Below are positions 9,100 through 11,318 of a stretch of 11,318 bases of DNA, piece after piece. Within the stretch, counting starts at the first letter, position 1, and every line of letters begins with the position of its first letter. The DNA is taken from assembly GCA_041591915.1 (NCBI GenBank), contig JBFHRB010000102.1:1-11318 (forward strand). The letters run 5' to 3'. The notes under the pieces were generated by a model. That model was not told the DNA's origin. It was given only the letters and a program-made list of their open reading frames with translations, and did no database searches. This DNA comes from JBFHRB01 sp041591915. Lineage in GTDB: Bacteria; Actinomycetota; Nitriliruptoria; Nitriliruptorales; Nitriliruptoraceae. The position numbers were made by a program, and so were the translations under genes.

Positions 9100-11172
9100 T
9101 CAGCCGTGTCCGATGACGCCCTCGGCGACCAGGCGGTCCTTCGCGTCGAGGTAGGGCTCGCCGTGGTGGCGGAGCGCGATCGGGGCCCGGACGAGGTCCT
9201 TGGGGACGCCCATCGACCGGGCGAGGATCTGGGCGTAGGGACGCAACTCGCGGCACAGGTCGTTCACCGTGGCGATCAGGGCCTTGGCGCGGGAGGCGGT
9301 CAGGTGTCCGTGCTCCATGAACCACGCCCGTTCGCGCTCGAGCAGCGAGCACGCGTAGAGGTCGCAGACGGTGTCGAGGAGCTGGCGGACGTCGTCGTCC
9401 TCGCAGGCGTCGATCGCCGCGACGAACGCCTCGAGGACCGTCCGGTCCATGAACGCGCGCGCGGCGAGCAGGACGTGGTCCTGGCAGTGGTTGAACGCCT
9501 CGAACGCGCCGGTCTCGCGTGCCATGGCGCGCAGGCGCTGGGCGACCGATCGCAGGGTCTCGTCGGCACGCTTCGCGAACAGCTTCACGTGGAGGCTCCG
9601 GTCGCGCAGCCCCGCGTCCTCGGTCGACGGCACCGCGTCGCTGATCGACTGCATGAGCTGGCGGGCGAACGTCCACTCGGCGACCTGGTCGACCACCTGC
9701 TCCGCGGCCAGTCGCATGAAGCCGACCGTGTCGAGGGCCTCGACCTCCTGCTTGAAGTTCGTCAGGAGGGACTTGGCCACGAGCTGCAGCAGGACGGTGT
9801 TGTCGCCCTCGAACGTGGTGAACACGTCCATGTCGGACTTCAGCTGCCCGAGCCGGTTCTCGGACAGGTAGCCGAAGCCGCCACACGCCTCGCGCGCGGC
9901 CTGGATCGAGTCCGTCGCGTGCCAGGTCGACAGCGCCTTCGTGCCGGCCGCGAGCATCTCGAGGCGGCGGCGCTCCTCGTCGCCGGCGTCCGGGTTGCCG
10001 AAGACCCGCGCGAACTCCTCGACCAGCCCCTGCTGGGCGAAGTGCATCGCGAACGTCGTCGCGATGCGCGGGAACAGGCGCCGCTGGTGCGACAGGTAGT
10101 CGATCAGCAGCGTCTCGTTGGTGGGCTCGTCGGGCGGCGCGAACTGCCGGCGCGTGTAGGCGTGGCGCGTCGCGATGGTCAGGGCGAGCTTGGCCGCGCT
10201 GACCCCGGCCCCGCTCACGGCGACACGCCCCTGCACGAGCGTGCCGAGCATCGTGAAGAACCGACGCGTCTCGTTCTCGATGGGGCTCGAGTACGCGCCA
10301 TCGGGCGCCACGTCGCCGAACCGGTTGAGCAGGTTCTCGCGCGGGACCCGTACGTGGTTGAACGCGATGCGGCCGTTGTCCACGCCGTTGAGGCCGAGCT
10401 TGTGGCCGTTGTCCTCGATCCGGACACCGTGGCGGACCTTGCCCCGATCGTCACGGATCGGCACGAGCACGGCGTGGATGCCGTGGTCCTCGAGCTCGCC
10501 GTCGGGCCCCGACGGGGTGATGAGCCGCGCGAACACGGCGGCCATCGTCGCGTGTGCGGCGGCGTTGCCGATGTAGTCCTTCCACGCGGTGCGGTCGGGC
10601 GTGTGGACCTCGAACTCCTGGTGAGCCGGGTCGTAGGTCGCGGTCGTCTGCAGCGACTGCACGTCGGACCCGTGGCCGGTCTCGGTCATCGCGAAGCAGC
10701 CGGGCAGGGAGAAGTCGATGATCCCGCGCAGGTAGGCCTCGTGGTGTCGCTCGGTGCCGAGGTGCTGGACGGCGCCGCCGAAGAGCCCGAAGTGGACGCC
10801 GACCTTCACCTGCAGCGAGACGTCGCCGTACGACAGCTCCTCGAACCCGGTGACGAAGGAGGCCACGTCATCCGAGCCGCCGTGCCCGACCGGGAAGCCG
10901 CGGGCGACCACGTCGGTCCCGGCCAGTGCCGCGACCTGCCGACGGATCCGTTCGCGATGCTCGTCCTTGGGCATCTCCGTGACCGGCGCGAACTCGTCCC
11001 GCCGGAGGAAGCCGCGGGCGAGGTCGCGCGCGTCGGCACGGGGGCCACGCATCAGCGACCACAGGCGGCTCTGTGTCTCGGCGGTGACGAGGGCGAGCTT
11101 GCCCTCCGGATCCAGGACGCGGTCGTCGGTCGGGAGGTCGTCGCCACGGTCGGTCGTCGGAGCCTCGGCCAT
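9100..11172 (-). CDS. Acyl-CoA oxidase
   Basis: A 690-residue FAD flavoenzyme, oxidising acyl-CoA to trans-2-enoyl-CoA with transfer of electrons to O2, giving H2O2. The length and blocks match full acyl-CoA oxidases rather than ~380-residue dehydrogenases. There is an N-terminal helical domain (~20-150) and the FAD/acyl-binding middle block GCFAMTETGHGSDVQSLQTT (~158-177) with TAWKDYIGNAA. The first C-terminal domain has CGGFGYLSENRLGQL and FTTFEGDNTVLLQL, where Glu455 is the probable catalytic base. The final ACOX C-terminal domain runs from ~480 to 660. No clear C-terminal targeting tripeptide (GHG end), as expected in bacteria. The start is ATG 11172, with AGGAG 6 bases upstream. It lies 49 bp after the partial upstream gene, so they may be cotranscribed. 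No beta-oxidation partner is visible in the window. Chain-length preference is unknown. Confidence 0.95.
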   Translation of the reverse strand: MAEAPTTDRGDDLPTDDRVLDPEGKLALVTAETQSRLWSLMRGPRADARDLARGFLRRDEFAPVTEMPKDEHRERIRRQVAALAGTDVVARGFPVGHGGSDDVASFVTGFEELSYGDVSLQVKVGVHFGLFGGAVQHLGTERHHEAYLRGIIDFSLPGCFAMTETGHGSDVQSLQTTATYDPAHQEFEVHTPDRTAWKDYIGNAAAHATMAAVFARLITPSGPDGELEDHGIHAVLVPIRDDRGKVRHGVRIEDNGHKLGLNGVDNGRIAFNHVRVPRENLLNRFGDVAPDGAYSSPIENETRRFFTMLGTLVQGRVAVSGAGVSAAKLALTIATRHAYTRRQFAPPDEPTNETLLIDYLSHQRRLFPRIATTFAMHFAQQGLVEEFARVFGNPDAGDEERRRLEMLAAGTKALSTWHATDSIQAAREACGGFGYLSENRLGQLKSDMDVFTTFEGDNTVLLQLVAKSLLTNFKQEVEALDTVGFMRLAAEQVVDQVAEWTFARQLMQSISDAVPSTEDAGLRDRSLHVKLFAKRADETLRSVAQRLRAMARETGAFEAFNHCQDHVLLAARAFMDRTVLEAFVAAIDACEDDDVRQLLDTVCDLYACSLLERERAWFMEHGHLTASRAKALIATVNDLCRELRPYAQILARSMGVPKDLVRAPIALRHHGEPYLDAKDRLVAEGVIGHG

Positions 11173-11221
11173 GCACTGCTCCTGTCGTCGCAGGTGGCCA
11201 GCGTTGCAGACCTCGCGCCCC

Positions 11222-11318
11222 TCAGTCGCCGATACGGACGACGTCCACCTCCACGGACAGCTCGTGGCTCTCGCCCTCGGTGAAGATGATCCCCTTCAGC
11301 GGGGCGATGTCGGAGTAG
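11222..11318 (-). CDS. C-terminal end of an unrecognised protein
   Basis: Only the last 31 codons are visible: the frame ends at TGA (11222-11224) and runs open to the right edge. The peptide finishes ESHELSVEVDVVRIGD and includes YSDIAPLKGIIFTEG. GC use at third positions (GAC, GTC, GAG, GGC) fits the neighbouring real genes, which supports coding. There is not enough to assign a family. It precedes the acyl-CoA oxidase by 49 bp on the same strand, so it could be the first gene of that operon. Confidence 0.6.
   Translation of the reverse strand, partial: YSDIAPLKGIIFTEGESHELSVEVDVVRIGD

Noticed and set aside
9106..11283. Long open frame (725 codons) on the plus strand opposite the acyl-CoA oxidase
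   Set aside because: Antisense shadow of the oxidase with the same biased composition and no family motifs.

Overview
The window is about 70% G+C by eye and densely coded. It reads as chromosomal DNA of a high-GC Actinomycetota-like bacterium, though the class cannot be fixed from this window. The signs are strong GC bias at third codon positions, a probable F420/deazaflavin-dependent oxidoreductase of the DUF385 type, a bacterial acyl-CoA oxidase, and a ferredoxin-type nitrite/sulfite reductase. I see no insertion sequences, phage genes, CRISPR arrays, tRNAs or rRNAs.

Layout. Positions 1-1264 (+) hold the 3' part of a subtilisin-like (S8) serine protease. It converges on an AraC-family regulator at 1281-2216 (-). 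A short, relatively AT-rich divergent region (2217-2338) separates the regulator from a 90-residue membrane protein (2339-2611, +). A YCII-domain protein follows (2712-3044, +). Positions 3064-6227 (-) form a two-gene operon: nitrite/sulfite reductase, then a protein joining an unrecognised N-terminal domain to a rhodanese domain, the two coupled by an ATGA overlap. A 212-bp divergent intergenic region leads to the DUF385-type protein (6440-6811, +). Next come a secreted lipoprotein with a DUF4015 putative glycoside hydrolase barrel (6886-8460, +) and a DJ-1/PfpI-family protein (8457-9074, +), coupled by a GTGA overlap. An acyl-CoA oxidase (9100-11172, -) lies downstream of a gene of which only the last 31 codons are visible (11222-11318, -).

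How the genes work together. The only clear functional module is the reductase-rhodanese pair. The siroheme enzyme makes sulfide (or ammonia), and the coupled rhodanese fusion probably handles sulfane sulfur or supports the reductase. The other neighbours look like an ordinary mixed chromosomal neighbourhood. I did not find a convincing new defence, mobile or biosynthetic system. The best leads are the uncharacterised N-terminal domain of the rhodanese fusion, the extra cysteine pairs and C-terminal extension of the reductase, and the hairpin-presented ribosome binding site of the AraC gene.
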